Shown here: piece after piece, positions 52,363 through 64,000 of the stretch
Layout: every line of letters starts with the position of its first letter
Position numbering within the stretch: position 1 is the first letter of the stretch
DNA from: Eunapius fragilis
Lineage: Eukaryota; Porifera; Demospongiae; Spongillida; Spongillidae
NCBI GenBank assembly: GCA_963681505.1
Contig: OY811973.1
Location: 5,490,128-5,554,127 of the forward strand
DNA length: 64,000 nucleotides
Reading direction: 5' to 3'
Translations under genes and position numbers: made by a program
The notes under the pieces: generated by a model
Databases searched by the model: none
What the model saw: the letters and a program-made list of their open reading frames with translations, nothing else
Told to the model about the DNA's origin: nothing

Positions 52363-55300
52363 CTAACCATTTAATAAGTTTGTCACTTTAGTATCTTTGC
52401 CTTTCTGCTGACAGATAGCCACAAGAGTCATTCTGGTGTCCACTTGTGTCATGTAGTATGTGCACAGTAGCTTCTGATGTGTTGAAAGGACAAAGTAAAG
52501 ATATCATGATAATACGTCTTTGCAGTAGAACTGAACCTCATCATGCTGGGGGATGAGATGAGTAGTGTCTTTAAGAGTTTGGCTCTTCTCCATTATGATG
52601 CTAACAATGTTCGGTCGGTGGTGATGCAGAGGAAAATCCTATGCACAAAAAAAGCCATCATTACAGCCACAACACAGGGCACTTGGGGATTCTAAATCAC
52701 ACAGATCCCTCGGTTTCAGTATATATAAACTGCAACTTCACAAACTGTACACAACTAACATTGGAGTGAGGAGTTGGTGAAAATGCATTCAACTTACAGC
52801 TGGGACAACAGTCATGAAGGGGTATGAGTTAAGCCCAGTCAGCATTGGTACTGGAGTATCAGGAAGGTAGTATTTTGGTCCCTTGAAATCCGCTAATCCA
52901 GTGGATTCAAACACAAGGCAGACACACAAGGCCTGCGCTTTTACCACTGCAGAAAGGCTGAGAAGGGAGGAGACCTGTATGCAGCACAGGGCAGTGGTGA
53001 GCAAACCTACCTGCTCAAGTAGTCAAATTCAAGCTTTCCTGAGAGGTACTTCATGTCATACACAGTGGCATGTTCTGCCAGAACACCATGGAAGTAAAGA
53101 GTAAACTGTATACAGAAAGTGATGTAATACAACATAATCTAGATATATATAGTTTTGAGTGACTGGGAATGTTTTGATATGATTCACATTCAGATATTTC
53201 TTGCACTGTGCATGTGGTAAGCAATGAGCTTAAATTCCAATTTTACATCCAGTTATGAAATGATTATCCATAACCGGAATCAATACAGGAGCTGATTTCA
53301 AAACACCTTACTTCACAGATTACCTTGGCAAGCAAAGTAGTATGGAATTTGGACAACCACGAACACAGAGGAGGAGTCTGGCCATAGAGTGTAGGAGAAT
53401 GGGCCCTCTGTCCCCTAGATGATTTGGAAGATCGCATTGCTGATTCCTGGAAGGAACATAATAAGGAAAAGCCTTTTAACATACATGCATGCCCGTTGCA
53501 CTTCTCAGCAACAAGTACTCATGCAACCATAGCTCTTAAGTATGGTGTGTGGTTTATTTTGTTGAAATAGAGTTAGATGAAACATCACTACATTTGAAGG
53601 TTTTGGTTTCTCCTTGCTCTCTCCACACATACAACAAACACCTGTAAATTTTGTTGGTGGTCTTTCAATTTAGATAAATAGTGTGCTACAATGTTGCAAC
53701 AGAGCCAACACAACAACCTCTTAGAGTGGAGATGTATTTTCTCATCTCTCGGCCAACACTGATGCTGATGACAGGGCCGATATCAGAACAAGAGGACTTT
53801 GGTCAAGCAAGATGCATATTTTAATTATTTTTGCCCACTAATCTATGTACACTTTCCAAACCTCTTCCTGCTCCTATGAACACTGGTTAAGAAGAGACAG
53901 CAAATTAAACATGTTGAACATGGTGTCTTCACACACCTAATTTTCTTGCCATCTGCTGGTGGAGTAGGGAGGGAAGCTACCATGTTTTATAAATGATTAG
54001 CTGATCTAACAAAGTGTATTCCCTTGTTATGGGCTAGCTGACATTTGCCATCTATCATTTGCCATACTGCACAGTGCTAGGAAGCCCGCTAGGAAGTGGG
54101 TCTTCTGTCCATCACCGGCAACATCAACATGGCAGTGCATGAGAACAGAGTGTCAGTGGAGTATGTATGGATATGTTTCATCTCATTGTGCGAATAATAG
54201 AGCCTTTACTGTCAACCATTGGCAAGATAACATGGTTAATTATTGTCAGGCCAGTGAATTACTACACACTACCGGCTGGTACATGTACTTTACAGTCCCA
54301 TTAATGTATCCACATAGATCACCTGAGATGGGGTAGAGCCAGAGTTGTTCCAGGTGGAAAGTTTGCCCTGAGCAGACTGAAGTAACATCAGCGACTGTAG
54401 GAAGTTCCATTCTGCCATATGGATCTGTGCCCCAAACATATCCACAAGAATATCCACCTCCTTCCTGCAAAAGTAGCAGCCATTTTTTTACACCAGCTAA
54501 AAATGTGTACAAAATGTGTTTGCATAGCTGCTATACTTACGTAACTATATCTCTAACAGGTTTTAGGAAGGGATGTTTAAAGCTGTACTTGTGATGATCG
54601 TGTATTTCCTTCAGTTTTTTCTCAGCACTTACATAGTTTATGTGGTTATTATCACCAGGATCAAGCTGCACATAGCTAATGCTGCCAGTCAATGGACTAT
54701 ACGATCACATCTTGCACTGGGCACATAAACACCACACTAATCAACACCAAAATGGCTAGTGATCATTGGTGAGCACAAGGATACAAATCTGTCATTTCTT
54801 TCTTGTATAACACATATTCTGCAGTACTAGAGACAAGCTCAGTCATTTTCCTTTCCCACGAAAAATCAGTGCCACCTCTGCCATGATAGTAGATCTCACT
54901 TATTCTGCTCAGGTCCTGGTGAATGGCATCAAGTGAGGCCTTCAAGGACTGTAGGTACAGTAATGGCCACACATCAATGCCACATATATGCATACACATT
55001 TGCACACAATTGATTTAACCACTAACACAATATTCTAAAAGGGGAAGTGCTGGTCAATACTGATAGAAATTCTGAACCATCATGGAGTGGAACAATTTCA
55101 TCTGGAGGTTATATATGTTACAGGGCAAGTGTTTTGCTAACTAAAGAAGTACCAGCTACAGGCATCTCATTTTTAAACGACTGTTTCCTTTCCCCATTGG
55201 CAAATAATTCTATCTGCAAGCTTATCGACATCACAATGTTCAAAGAATAGTTGCATGTTGCATTGCAAAATTATGCCAGGACTCGCCCACATCTATGAGC

Positions 55301-55682
55301 TAGTATACTCACATCCTTACGCGGAAGTTTCCACATCTTCTCTGAATGGTGGAGAGAAAAGTACTGTGATTCCGCGACAGCAAGCCGAGCGAGAACAACC
55401 ATTAGATCGCACCAAGTAGCTTTTCCTTCTCGCTCTCGCTCCTAACGATGTTGAAAGTTGAAGACACTGTGTCGGACCAGCTTATCAAACGTACACACTG
55501 TTCCTTAGCTTTGTCAAAGTTGAATTTGGATAGCATCACAAAGAAAGTCTCCAGTGCTGTTTCCTCGGCTGAGATGATGTTAACGTATTCGGCCTTACCT
55601 GCTGGCCCAAAGTTAGTAGGGGAATGCAGTGATTCGAATTAACGTGCATCAAACCTGTCGACGGTTTGCTTCGTCCTGCCAT
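52363..55682 (-). CDS. KICS2: KICSTOR complex subunit KICS2 (C12orf66 homologue)
   Basis: Eleven exons (55682-55655, 55598-55495, 55441-55313, 54948-54785, 54675-54541, 54464-54323, 53446-53324, 53105-53011, 52957-52798, 52638-52516, 52473-52363) join in phase to 437 residues; the human protein has about 445. Matching blocks are EETALETFFVMLSKFNFDKA, LMVVLARLAVAESQYF, KEVDILVDMFGAQIHMAEW, LCSWLSKFHTTLLAKFTLYF and HRPNIVSIIMEK. KICS2 belongs to KICSTOR with KPTN, ITFG2 and SZT2, which tethers GATOR1 to lysosomes and restrains mTORC1 when nutrients are low. The 876 bp intron 6 holds no gene. The gene is divergent from the enoyl-CoA hydratase, with 53 bp between. Confidence 0.9.
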
Positions 55683-55735
55683 GTTTTGTATAGTATCATC
55701 GACGATCATAAAATTAATAAACCAGCACAATAATA
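55683..55735. promoter_or_regulatory. Very short divergent promoter of KICS2 and enoyl-CoA hydratase
   Basis: Only 53 bp lie between the start codons, so the 5' ends of the two transcripts probably overlap or initiate inside each other's leader. TATCATCGACGATCATA forms a small palindrome in the middle. Confidence 0.5.
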
Positions 55736-58700
55736 ATGACGTTATGGAACAAGGCTCTTCGGAAGCTATCATTTCGGTGCCTGCCGAAGGCAAGGCATGC
55801 TAGTTATCACAACATAGAAATTATCGACAAGGGAAGTATTCGTATCGTGTCCATAAATCGACCTGAAAAACGGAACTGTGTGAACAAACAAACAGCGCAT
55901 GAACTATTCGCCGCTTTTCAAGAGTTCAATGTTGATGAGTCGGTTCGTGTGGGTGTCTTGTGTGGCAAAGGAGGAACTTTTTGCTCAGGCTATGACCTGA
56001 AGGAGTTAGCCGAGTCTGCAAACCCGGTAGATAGCTTCTTGAAGGAAGATTTTGGAATTGGACCCGCACCTATGGTAGGGTCGAAGTTTATATTGGCTTA
56101 CATTACAGCACTATGCACAGGGACCTACGAGGATGTTGCTGCAAAAACCGGTCATAGCCGCGGTGTCCGGCTATGCCGTGGCTGGCGGGCTGGAGCTGGC
56201 ATTAATGTGCGACTTAAGAGTGGCAGAGGAGGATGCTGTATTCGGAGTCCTTAGCAGACGATTTGGTAAGTGAGATGGGACTGGTTAGACGAGGGACTGG
56301 AGTAGAGATAGGGGACTTATTTCAGCTGCTCATATGGAACATAACTCCTTCCGGTCATAGCCTGAGCATAGGTCTTTAATGGTTAAACATTACAAGACAA
56401 ATCATTTTGAATTTTGTTGAAGTTCATCTTTTAAAGTTTGGGTAAACTTCTGAATGAGCACAACTATTTGCTGCCTTGATATTTCTGGGTTTATTTAATC
56501 AATTGTACCAACTAGTTGCAGTAACAGTTCAAGTTTATTGGCATGACCTGAAAATTTCCGATGCATATTATTATCATTCAGGACCATGCAACTAACATTG
56601 TAGTACAGTTAACAGATGTCTAAATACTTCATCTCATGTATCTGATTCAATCTACCATAAATTTCATTAATGAAACATGATTTGCTTGTCCAAAGGGTGA
56701 AAGTTAACTGTGGTTCTCTATGGCTTTCCACTGCCAAAGGCCCAGCCCAGCGCGGCACACTTAGGGTTATTGGGTGCATACTTCGTAGCTTTGGCTGCAG
56801 TCATTAGAGTGACAGTTATATTAAAGGCAGCTAGTTTGCAAGTGTCCAGTCCATCACCAGGGAGATGCTTCTACCCTTGCAGCCATTGTAGGTCACCTCC
56901 ACATCTTGCTTGCATGATGGCCCTGGGAGTAAAGGGCAAAGGAAACTAGATGAGCCTCCTGTGCTGTCCAAACCTAACCACCATTTTATAGTATATCCGC
57001 AACCCATTTGGTTCCAAGTGAAGCCTATGTCTCATCAATTGTACAACCACGAGCCAATTAGTTGCATTGGGTGCAGATCTATGCAGAAATTAGCTGGGCC
57101 TTGTTCAAGACATGCTCTGTGGAATCATATAATACTGTGTTGTTATACGCTGTGTATAATGGTGCATACGCACTGTTATACAGTATCGTATAACAACCAT
57201 TTTTGCACAGTGTAAGCAAGAATGAACACCACAGGAACAGACCGTGCAGTTGAAGCACTAGTATCAACAAGATGCAGTGGTGTTCCACTTCCATACAAAT
57301 GTATTAATTAGGAACCATCTGAGGATCAATGCTGGCTACCTTTTCCTGGCAATGCAATTTTATTTCCGTGACAGTGATCACAAAGATTTCAAATATTGTG
57401 GCTGAAAAAAGAAAAAAAAAAGCTCTGTCCTTCTGATATGCTTCCATAAATGCAACATGTTTATCTCTTCACCATTGAATATTCACATTGCATGTAGGTT
57501 TTGCAAGCAAGTTAGATAAGTGGCTTGACACGATATTTTAAAAATTTGACATAAACCTAAAATTCAGCCTTTATAATTTCATAATAGATGTACCAATTGT
57601 ATAAGAAAGAAGCTTTAGAGAACCTTGAATATCAAGTAGAATACATGTGTTTAATGATCCCATATTTGCATACTGCCTGCCATACGCTTAATGTACCAAC
57701 TTACTTGTACCATGGACTATAATACTTAAGCAGTTGTATCATTCACTTCCACTTCCATGAAGCTTGATGGCATTCTTGAGTAAAACCACAAAATGAGAAG
57801 CTGGGCCCCAAATGTGGTGAACTTTTAATCATGGGTGGAGAAGTGGTACAACTCAGAAGCCCACACTTGTAAGGTTAATAAATATGCCGATAGAAGGGGC
57901 CAAATTCAAGGATGAGTCTTGATACATTAGTACTGGTACCAGAGAAAGGCCAATAGGTCCCCCAGCTGGTGTGATGTCAAGTGACCCAAACAGTGCCATA
58001 ATAATGGATGATCCCCATAGCACAAAGTGACCCAAGGTAAGAATAATTCATTCAGGAGAGCTTGGCTGGAGGTTGGAGCGTAGATTGAAGGTACTTTGTT
58101 GATTATGACAAGGTCATGATTGATCACTAATCCACTTGTAAGTTGATCATGCTACTCCAACTTGAATTGGAAGTGGCTAATAATTATTCTTTTAAAAAGT
58201 AATTATCATAATGGACCACTGCAATTGTGTTAGAGCCTCTACCTGTAATTTAGACAAACTTACACCGGCAACTGGTGTCCCGCGCGTGCGCTCTCTAATT
58301 CATGCACACCATATGGTTCATACACTACTCTACATATCCCTCTTGCAGTGGAGAGTTATGGGAACTGGAGGCATGCTATCTCCCATTTGGCCTCATGCCT
58401 GTCCTTAGGCTTAGGACATCAGAAGCCAAAGATCTTGCTAGAGATGTAGGGGAAGCTAAACATAGCCTTGGTGCGGTGCAATGCTCTGGCAGAGCTCTCC
58501 TAAGTAGAGCATGTAAATTGGTTTAATTACTGTATTTGTGTTGTGTAGTGTAGTAGTTTTAATGTGTGTATATGTATTATTGTATGAGTGTGAATAAAGA
58601 TATATTGAATTGCAAAATGATAGTAATTCATGGCTTTCGGTTGTCCCTTCAGTAAACCTGGGCTTGCATATTGATCCTGATGAGTTCCAGATTGCTGTGA

Positions 58701-59917
58701 TGTGGTGGCAAGGTATGAACACTTCAATATAATCAGTGTGCCCATACTGCTCCGATATCACTTTGGATCCTCTTGGACATCATGCAGTATCTTGCAGACA
58801 TGGTGGTGATGTGGTTATCAGACACAATCACTTGCAAAACATCTTTGCAGAGTTCTGTCGGCTCACCTGTCTGTATGAATGGAAGTTAGTCAAGGGCTTT
58901 CAAGAGTCCACAGCCATTCCCGTCTGGCGGATGCACTAGTTGATGCGTGGGAAAGGGCAACACCAGCAGCTTTCGATGTTACGGTTACCGCTCCACTCAC
59001 TCTTGCCATTTTGCACAATGCTTGTAATTTAGCTGGCGTTGCAGCCCACACAGCTGAGTGCTGGAAGCACTCCTCAAATGACCCATGGCTATGTGTTCCT
59101 CTTGCAGCATAGAGACTTATGGGAACTGGGGCAAAGAGGTCCAGAATACCTTCTCAAAACTAGCCCCATTCTTTCAATCTCCCAGCACTGCCCAAACGCT
59201 AAGGTTATGTCTGAGATTTATGGGCGATTGAATATCTCTTTAGTGAGGTCGGTAGCTAGGGCCATCCTGTCTAGAAGAATTGTTCCAGGTTAATAGTGCT
59301 TGTTTAGAGTTGAACTGTATAGGTCTACATGTAGCTCCCAGGTTTTTAGTCTAAGAATAGAATAATGTACACATTTATGTATTCGTGTATTCATGTATTC
59401 CAATATGTATTACATTTATAAATAAAGTAATTATGTTGTATTGCTTCCAACTCAATGTGTGCAAAATTGTTACATTTAAAAATATGCCTTACTTAGGTGT
59501 TCCCCTAATTGATGGTGGGACGGTGAGACTACCAGCTTTGATTGGACTGTCTAGGGCATTGGATATGATCCTTACTGGAAAGAGAGTTGGAGCACAGGAA
59601 GCGCTTCAGATAGGCAAGGTTTTCAGGACTGATTATAATATTTTACTACATCTCCCTTTAAATTGTTCAAAGGACTTGCTAATGAAATTGTCCCTAAAGG
59701 GCGAGCCTTAGACCGAGCAGTTGAGCTGTCACAACAGATAGCAGCCTTTCCTCAGAAGTGTATGTTGGCAGACAGACGTTCAGCATATAATGCAACATAC
59801 AGCTCTACTTCCCTCTTGAATGCACTGAACTTTGAACATCAAAATGGCATGCCTGTTATTGTTACTGAGTCACAGCTAGGAGCTGAATTGTTTATTAATA
59901 AGACATTTGTATCCTAG
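55736..59917 (+). CDS. Enoyl-CoA hydratase/isomerase family protein
   Basis: Four exons (55736-56074, 56121-56265, 59497-59613, 59673-59917) join to 281 residues. The crotonase fold is clear: [18 protein letters not shown], the oxyanion-hole segment [37 protein letters not shown] with the second backbone amide, and [18 protein letters not shown]. Family members hydrate or isomerise enoyl-CoA in fatty-acid breakdown. The exact substrate is not predictable. The N-terminus ([20 protein letters not shown]) is basic and suggests mitochondria. Intron 3 begins with GC (59614), required to read QIGLANE. Intron 2 (3.2 kb) is filled with retroelement debris. The stop is TAG at 59915-59917. Confidence 0.92.
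57850..58140 (-). mobile_element. LINE reverse-transcriptase fragment in the hydratase intron
   Basis: The minus-strand translation contains [20 protein letters not shown], then [13 protein letters not shown]. This resembles the RT segment LLPWVSWCYGSH of the element at 5115-7375. It is short and broken. Confidence 0.6.
58318..59300 (+). mobile_element. LINE zinc-knuckle and endonuclease fragments in the hydratase intron
   Basis: At 58736-59290 the translation shows [40 protein letters not shown] and [18 protein letters not shown], in two frames. These are the same domains as at 6720-7290. A piece of the same endonuclease recurs at about 58318-58370 (TTGCAGTGGAGAGTTATGGG). It is the 3' end of a dead retroelement. 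Confidence 0.75.
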
Positions 59918-60338
59918 ACAAACTTTTAGGTATGGTTAATTATTTGCATTGTGAATATGTACGTACATTACAATGTATAATTATAATATATTATACAGTT
60001 CTAAAAAGAAAAACACAATATTACACAAAGTTGAACACATACTCTATAGTCAGAATGGTCCTGGAGTTGGCTCTTATGAGGTATTATTGTGATGGACTTG
60101 GCCATGGGCTGCTTCAGTCAAGTGGCTAGTCTCTTTCAGCAAGCCTAGAGACTTTTGCTCTTTGTACTGATCTTGTATCATAAACAAATTACACCACTGT
60201 GTATGTCATTGTATTAAGAAAATTAATTAACTATACCAAAAAAATAATATTAATGTTGAGGACCTGCAATGTAAACTTTCTGTATGTGGGTGCATGCATG
60301 TAGCAACAAGTGACAAAAAGAAACAAGGAGAAGGTCAG

Positions 60339-62648
60339 TCAGAGTTGGAGCTGTGCCAGCTTGTGCAATACGTCATCTTTGCGTTTCAGCTTGGCAATCT
60401 GTACCATTGCAGTATTTCAAATATTTGTTAAAGCAACTATATTTTACCCACAGACCTGATCTTCGTCGATTTTGTGACCTCGCTTCTGCTCCTCTTCTAT
60501 CTTCTCAATCTGAAAAACATGTCAGAGGTGTATCACTGTTTGCAACAAGCAATAAACTAAGTTTCAACCTGCTTTAACATCTTAGTCAACTTTCGACATT
60601 GCTTTTGCTTCTCATCTTTTTCCTGCAAATAAAAGTGAATGTGTGTTCAATAATAACTTGCAAACTGAAACGTAGTTGCACAGCCTCCTGTTATTATGTC
60701 CAAATGAAGCTTGCAGGGATGGGGGGGGCACTTGTCCCCCACTTGCCATTACACTGACATTACCTGATTAGTTTTAGTTGACTCATCCACATGGTTTGCC
60801 ATATTCAACTCAACTGCCGGTGCCATTCTGTGTAGAGATAATGGAATACCATGCCATAATTACATTCAATTAAAATGCATCATCATTATTAAGGCATACC
60901 TGTCTTGCACTGCACTGTTAACACGAGGACTATCACAAAGTACAGCTAGATAGAGGGAAAATAATACCATATAAATGAATATTGCAATACTTGTACTGAA
61001 AGTTAATAATTATAAATGTTACAAATGGTTAATGTTGTACTGAAAACACACACACACACAAACACAACACACAAGTTATGACTGACACAAGCTAGAGCTG
61101 CATTTTATACATTTTAGATACAGTGACATGTAGACTAAAGGCGCCCTCCCCCCCACCCTTTTACATTGGTTTGCAACTGTGGTGTGTTGGTTTGCAACTG
61201 TGGTGTGCATGGCACCAACAACTGGGAGTTGGGCTATCCCTCTTCCTCGTCCTCTTCCTAGCATGCCAGATAACTGTGGAGAAATCCTTGGCAATGCAGA
61301 GGTTGGCGCAGAGTAGGGGAGGCGTGGCTTAGGAACTGGCAGATGTGTGGTATCTTCATTGGCATATGTCAAGTGATCCCTGAGAGGTAGGTACTATAGT
61401 CATTGCAGAATCACATACAGTGGGAGGCAAAAAGAGGACTGCAAATATTTTCTGGTGTGTGCTGAAATCTCCCAAATGAGTGTACATGTCATTTGATAAG
61501 AGAATACCAATGATCAAGAACATTACCATCCTGTGTCAATAGAGCAGGTGCAATCAAACATACATAAGCAGAGGGGCGAAAGAAGGGACAATAGTTTTTT
61601 GTTTGATCATTTGTACTAGGATACATATTCTTGCAATATGGCATTTCTCCTTTGTACCCCCCCCCCCCCCCCAAAAAAAATATATACACATCCTTCTTTT
61701 TATCCAAGGTTGCCCTCCTACTTACCTAGCAATTGTAGCCTGTTCTGTACTTACTAGACAACAGACCGACAGGTTATCCAGGAATCCTTGACAGTTAATA
61801 TACTTACATTCCTCCTCCCAGTCTTCAGAGCTATCAGGTGGTTTCCAATCTGTAACAGGTGTGTCTGTATTCCCCTTCAGGACATACTTTGGTCTATCAT
61901 CATCTGCGTATTACAGATCACTTCAATTTTAATGCATCTCAACACTGTAAGCTGGCTATGGTCCAAAACCATTGAATAAACCACAGATATTTATACCGTA
62001 GTTATATGCGGTTTTGTAGGTTGTATAACCGTGGTCTGCTTGCAATGCAATGCACTCTGCACAAAATCAGATGTGAAATTTTTAAGTTATAAAAACTAAT
62101 ATCCCAGGTGAACATAGACACTAATTAAGATTGCTGGATCAGTTTGCCATGCATATTCACATTCAAAGTGGGTATTTGCACTTGAAGCCCGTGAAATAAT
62201 GTTCGTACTTGGAATGTGATTGGATTTTTATAGACACTGGACTGTATGTAAAATTAAAACGACTACAATGCACAATCAGGACGATAACGCGTTTTGAAAA
62301 CCATGCATTTAGTGATATAATGGCCGATTTCCATCCGTAATTGAGCTACGTAACGTTTATTTTTTTCCACCTGGGATGATATCACACCATACCACAATCT
62401 TCTCTTAACTGACCATTTGACTTTACTTGCACTGCAAGTCTACCCTAGTTAAGAAAAATACCATATTAATAAAAGTAACATACAGTGGTCATAATACTGA
62501 AGTGAAAAACGCAATAGAGAAATGCAAGGCAAGAATGGCTAACCTTGCTTTCACAGTGTTCCAGGTGGAATGAATATTCACTTCTAGGGACAATGTGGCG
62601 CTCATTGAATGGACATGTCTTGAAGTCGATCCCAGCTGATTCAAAGTT
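60339..62648 (-). CDS. GTSF1-like CHHC zinc-finger protein with RG motif and coiled-coil tail (5' end unresolved)
   Basis: Ten exons join in phase: 62648-62544, 62054-61997, 61903-61808, 61753-61726, 61379-61165, 60945-60900, 60827-60764, 60622-60569, 60509-60456, 60398-60339. The first holds a CHHC finger (CPFNERH, then HLEHC), closest to gametocyte-specific factor 1 (GTSF1/Asterix), a piRNA-pathway protein binding tRNA and Piwi proteins. The acidic WKPPDSSEDWEEE corresponds to the tryptophan motif after the fingers in GTSF1. Unusually, the protein continues with proline-rich sequence, GRGRGRG and a charged coiled-coil ending KRKDDVLHKLAQLQL. That tail resembles the C-termini of eIF2A and PYM. 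The first coding exon, and a second finger if present, were not found upstream. Confidence 0.78.
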
Positions 62649-64000
62649 CTTGAGAAGTAAAGTATAAAAATACAGTTGCTAATTACAATGATGAAAGTAG
62701 TTGGATTTAGAGTAATGCATGGATCAGACATGTATGGCTTGATCACTGAGAAAATAATGCATTGATGACTATATAAACATAGTGGTTGCTATGAAAATTA
62801 ATAGTTGGCCCAGTCACCACAAGGGCAATTCCTTTCTTTATAATACAGCCAAGACTATCACCATGGTCTCCAGATAGATTACTACTACATAAAATCCCAA
62901 ATAATTGCTGTAACGTCTATTTGGGACTACAATCATGAGTATCCCCCACAAAAACAACAGCACCACATTCTCTGGCTTTGCCAGGTTTTTGCATAGCAAC
63001 CAAGCATGTGTGCATCCTTCAATCATCCTTACAACAGTACTAGGTTTCTATGGTAGGTATCCAAATCTTCGACGCAAGCAAAATAGATGCAGCGGTGTTT
63101 AATTCAGATTTTGACAATATTGCTCAACATGTTACATTTTATGGAGTAAGTGTTGCAAGCGTCACATTATAGGCATTTCCACGGCAAACTGGATCAGTCC
63201 GGACGCATTGCTGTCAATTAATTTATTCAGTGAATAGGGATCACTGAATAAATTCATTTACCGCAATGCGGATTGATCTGGTTTGCCTTTGCTAGTGCTT
63301 GAGACTTACTGCAATGTGCACATTGTTTCGGAACTATTTGTTTTGAGAGCATGGCAAATGTAGTAAGTTTTGATTCTTTAAAAAAATCCAACGTTAACAT
63401 AGTTAGTCTAGTACACAGCCAATCTCCTAGTGCGATGAGTGCCTCTGATGGAACATGATTCTGCCATGACATGCATCCAATGATATTTTTAGATTACCTC
63501 CGCCTCATAACATATGGACACAAGGCAGCTGGTGAGTTATAAAACTCTCATATTCTTCTTTAAGGGGACAATAGTTTCCTGATCTAAACCGGGTTAGGTT
63601 TAATGCTGTGATTTAAATGGGTGTCAAGTACACCCTTGTAATTAGACAGGTATCGAAACTTTCCTAAGCCATAAAGCTAACCTAATCTAAAGCCCAGATG
63701 GCATGCTCAGCTTCCTCTCTGAACATCCGTTACTTATTAGTAACTGGGCTTAGGTTCGGGTAGGAAAGGTTACTATTAAACTGTCCAAGCCGGACATCAT
63801 ATCGTCACTTCACACTTCAGGTCAGCACACGTGCGGATATAATAAACGATCATCAATCGCCCGAAATACCATACGAAATCTAACACACAAATTAAAGTCC
63901 ACTGCCTAGAACACCATTACGAGAACAACTGTAAACGGAAACTTGCTGCCGCCTATAACCGGTACTACTTACCTTTTTACATTTAACGATATGATAGGGC
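62649..64000. other. Right end of window, no gene resolved
   Basis: The 5' exon of the GTSF1-like gene should lie here. A candidate exon end (CTGCCTTGTGTCCATATG on the minus strand near 63530, before GTAATC) reads LCPYVMRRR, but it lacks the histidines of a CHHC finger. A short inverted repeat CACTGAATAAATT / AATTTATTCAGTG surrounds 63220-63260. Confidence 0.3.

Noticed and set aside
56710-57294. Short frames in enoyl-CoA hydratase intron 2
   Set aside because: They have no domain, no consistent splice signals, and lie in a repeat-filled intron.

Overview
The window is nuclear DNA of an animal, most likely a sponge or another early-branching marine invertebrate. This is an inference from compact intron-containing metazoan genes (eEF1A, RPLP0, POLR3K, KICS2, GATAD1, MPV17, GTSF1-like) with GT-AG introns, dense head-to-head gene pairs, and lineage-expanded families such as NRF-6-like acyltransferases. 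No bacterial-style operons are present.

Layout. 1-27 kb is repeat-rich. It holds two nearly identical 678-residue NRF-6-like acyltransferase genes (835-2871 and 20737-22773). These lie in a roughly 4.1 kb direct segmental duplication that also carries the 3' end of a doublecortin-domain gene. Between the copies are broken RT/endonuclease retroelements (5.1-9.9 kb), a 3.9 kb inverted-repeat DNA transposon with a nested MITE (10.1-14.0 kb), inverted minisatellites joined to short NRF gene fragments, a tandem ~1 kb repeat carrying further MITEs (15.6-18.0 kb), and a small uncharacterised spliced gene (19.5-20.2 kb). The complete doublecortin gene, with 11 coding exons, is at 23.9-27.1 kb on the minus strand.

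27-64 kb is gene-dense: eEF1A, MPV17, POLR3K (minus), a 12-exon uncharacterised gene, four intronless ACOT7-like thioesterase genes in tandem (minus), GATAD1, S-formylglutathione hydrolase (minus), RPLP0, the KICSTOR subunit KICS2 (minus), a mitochondrial-type enoyl-CoA hydratase whose large intron holds retroelement debris, and a GTSF1-like CHHC zinc-finger gene (minus) with an unusual arginine/glycine and coiled-coil tail. Exon joins for the spliced genes were worked out by hand from splice signals, reading phase and family similarity, and the reconstructed lengths agree with the known families.

How genes relate. Most genes are unrelated housekeeping loci. Their organisation is the common thread: several divergent pairs share 50-240 bp intergenic promoters, and three of these contain the same CGCATGCGC palindrome. 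Acyl-CoA and lipid metabolism recurs (NRF-6-like acyltransferases, ACOT7-like array, enoyl-CoA hydratase), but nothing in the sequence shows they act together.
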